Positions 62,368 through 64,000 of a DNA stretch of 64,000 nt are shown in pieces. Position numbers and translations under genes: made by a program. How positions within the stretch are numbered: position 1 is the stretch's first letter; every line of letters begins with the position of its first letter. Origin of the DNA: Butyrivibrio sp. VCB2006 (GTDB lineage Bacteria > Bacillota > Clostridia > Lachnospirales > Lachnospiraceae); NCBI RefSeq assembly GCF_000420945.1, contig NZ_ATVX01000001.1, positions 62,001 to 126,000 on the forward strand, read 5' to 3'. The notes below the pieces were generated by a model, which did not search any database, was not told the DNA's origin, and saw only the letters and a program-made list of their open reading frames with translations.

Positions 62368-64000
62368 ATGGGGGTAGATTTAAAAAAAGTAGTGGCAGTT
62401 GCATCAAAATATAAAGTTGCACTCGGGGGAATGCTCGCAATCGTTGCAACCTGCACAGGAATTGCGGCATGCGGAACTAAGGAAGGAGCACTTCAGCAGT
62501 CAGCTATAGTAACAATCGAGGATGAGATTGTTGCGCTTGCGAGTTCATGGCCTTCATCTTTTTTTTCGCATGACTATATCGAACCGGAATTTGTTGATGA
62601 TGAAAACCGCACCAATAATGCTTTTAACGTTGCAGATTTTGGAGAGCAGGGAAATAACGGATGGTTTTACAGATATGGATCATCACAGGACCCTGCAAGG
62701 TCTAAGAGACTTGAATCCTATGATGGAGAGAGATACTTTCAGCCCGGACAAAAGGGATTAGAGATAAAGTCCAATTTTATTCATACCGCGGAGGAAGTCG
62801 CATCAATACTGGAGTGGCGAGCTGCAAAGGGCGGAGATATAAATATTGACCTTGCATATGTCAAAAACGTAAATAATGATAAAAATCCCATGTATCCTGA
62901 TGGCGTAACACTGTATGTTTACAAGGGGGATGAACCTATCGGAAGATACAAGGTCGATGCAAAGACAGACAAGGAAGAAGTTGTAGAAGAGTCCTTAAAA
63001 GATATACATGTCGATGAGCTGGAAAGCCTGTACTTTGTTGTGGATCCGAACATGAACAACGCTTACGACGGTGGTTCATTATATGTTGCCATTTCCGATG
63101 TAAATGCCGGCGGTCCTACAGCGAAAAAGGATACAGACAGAATTGATAATAATGCTTATTCCATTGATGATTTCGGCCACCAGGGAAATAATGGCTGGAC
63201 TTATATGTGTGGAAAAAGCATCGCTGATGCAAAACTTGTATCAACAGAAAAGAACGGAGAGTACATGAATTCTACATCTCCAAATCTTTCAATCAGCCAG
63301 TTCTTTATTCATCCATCAATAAATGATGAGGCAATGCTATGCTGGCAGCCTGCAGTCGATGGTGCCGTTGAAATAAGAGGAACTTACACCAAGTTTGAGC
63401 AAAACGACGGAAATCCTGACTGGCCGGATGGTGTAACTGTCTCTGTCTACAGGAACAGAGAAAAGCTTTTTTCCCAAAAAGTTGCAGCACCAAAGAAGGG
63501 CAAGAATGAGATTTCTTTCAGGGAAAAGAATGTAAGCGTAAGCACGTCAGACAGATTATACTTTGTGGTTGATGCAGGGGGAAATGCGTCTTACGATGGC
63601 GGCGCATTCGATATTGCAATCCTTGACAGGACCGGCGCCACAACCGAAAAAGACGTTGTTATTGCCGGAGATGATACAAGAGAAAACTACGCAGACGTTA
63701 AATATGACTTTGGCAAACAGGGAGAAAACGGCTGGTTCTACCAGGAAGGTTATGGAGATGACCCAAATGACGTATGCAATATGCGCATCTTTGACGAAAA
63801 GGAGTACAGATATTTTGACAGCAGCTACCTGGAGATAAAGAGCGATTTTGTAAGTCCCGGAAAAGGAAAATCTGCTGTGATCAAATGGAAGGTCGCAAAA
63901 ACAGGAACAATCAGGCTTAATACTTCCTATACCAAGTTTAAGAACGAGGATAAGAATCCAAGCTGGCCGGACGGAACCAGGGTAACACTTTATCATAACA
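62368..64000 (+). CDS. modular lipoprotein with repeated ~179-aa modules (3' end outside window)
   Basis: The frame is open from ATG 62368 to the window edge (544 codons, no stop), starting 18 bp after the GH32-like gene. A signal peptide with lipobox is visible (MLAIVATCTGIAACGTKEG; cysteine of AAC as lipid site). Then the motif DFG.QG.NGW appears at residues 90, 268 and 447, i.e. every 178-179 aa. Each copy continues with a conserved WPDGVT/YPDGVT strand, LYFVVD, and YDGG. The modules look like beta-sandwich carbohydrate-binding units; a catalytic domain could follow beyond the window. Not assigned to a known CBM family. Confidence 0.85.
   Translation, partial: MGVDLKKVVAVASKYKVALGGMLAIVATCTGIAACGTKEGALQQSAIVTIEDEIVALASSWPSSFFSHDYIEPEFVDDENRTNNAFNVADFGEQGNNGWFYRYGSSQDPARSKRLESYDGERYFQPGQKGLEIKSNFIHTAEEVASILEWRAAKGGDINIDLAYVKNVNNDKNPMYPDGVTLYVYKGDEPIGRYKVDAKTDKEEVVEESLKDIHVDELESLYFVVDPNMNNAYDGGSLYVAISDVNAGGPTAKKDTDRIDNNAYSIDDFGHQGNNGWTYMCGKSIADAKLVSTEKNGEYMNSTSPNLSISQFFIHPSINDEAMLCWQPAVDGAVEIRGTYTKFEQNDGNPDWPDGVTVSVYRNREKLFSQKVAAPKKGKNEISFREKNVSVSTSDRLYFVVDAGGNASYDGGAFDIAILDRTGATTEKDVVIAGDDTRENYADVKYDFGKQGENGWFYQEGYGDDPNDVCNMRIFDEKEYRYFDSSYLEIKSDFVSPGKGKSAVIKWKVAKTGTIRLNTSYTKFKNEDKNPSWPDGTRVTLYHN

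Overview
The window looks like a chromosome segment of a low-to-mid GC member of the Clostridia, most likely a rumen or gut Lachnospiraceae of the Butyrivibrio/Pseudobutyrivibrio type. This is inferred from four things: the SCIFF peptide and its maturase, the Firmicutes gene order def-fmt-rsmB-rlmN-PP2C-PASTA kinase-rsgA, a MurE with the meso-diaminopimelate signature, and several plant or galactoside glycosidases with LacI regulators. Almost everything lies on the + strand. No rRNA, tRNA, CRISPR array, transposase or phage gene was seen. No sequence search was possible, so family names come from motifs and memory of the families.

Layout. 1-4877: end of a sugar uptake locus (two MalF/MalG-type permeases, a LacI regulator, a GH35 beta-galactosidase). 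4953-9149: a small unknown protein and two membrane-anchored GGDEF/EAL-type proteins, the first degenerate and the second with an intact EAL site. 9230-12856: hisS, an isolated L-rhamnose mutarotase, a HAD phosphatase and a CorC/HlyC-type membrane protein. 12949-18959: scfA (SCIFF), scfB (radical SAM maturase), a fused secDF and recJ. 19207-31487: a housekeeping run of murE, priA, def, fmt, rsmB, rlmN, PP2C phosphatase, PASTA kinase, rsgA and a histidine phosphatase, mostly tightly spaced or overlapping.

31623-39063 is the accessory part. It holds an HTH-Uma2 fusion, a stand-alone CheY-like receiver, a small XRE regulator facing a secreted Ala/Asp-rich coiled-coil protein with three N-terminal repeats, small unknown proteins, xpt, a nucleoside-diphosphate-sugar-epimerase-like protein, and a nested palindrome of about 146 bp. 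39064-59171 mixes metabolism and signalling: an aminotransferase on the minus strand, a third EAL protein, a patatin-like lipase overlapping an enoate-reductase-like flavoenzyme, a FIST protein with a soluble chemotaxis-type transducer, a GH31 glycosidase, a WYL regulator, a MEMO-AMMECR1 fusion, an SLC6-type transporter, a DUF362 ferredoxin, a MATE transporter and an M13 peptidase.

59507-64000 is a second glycan locus. A divergent LacI regulator faces a well-formed promoter with repeated operator-like sites, which drives a GH32-like lipoprotein. That is followed by a large lipoprotein, cut by the window end, built from repeated modules of about 179 residues. The two edge genes (1 and 64000) are partial. 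The best candidates for undescribed biology are the modular lipoprotein, the patatin/enoate reductase pair, the coiled-coil surface protein with its operator array, and the two large palindromic intergenic elements.
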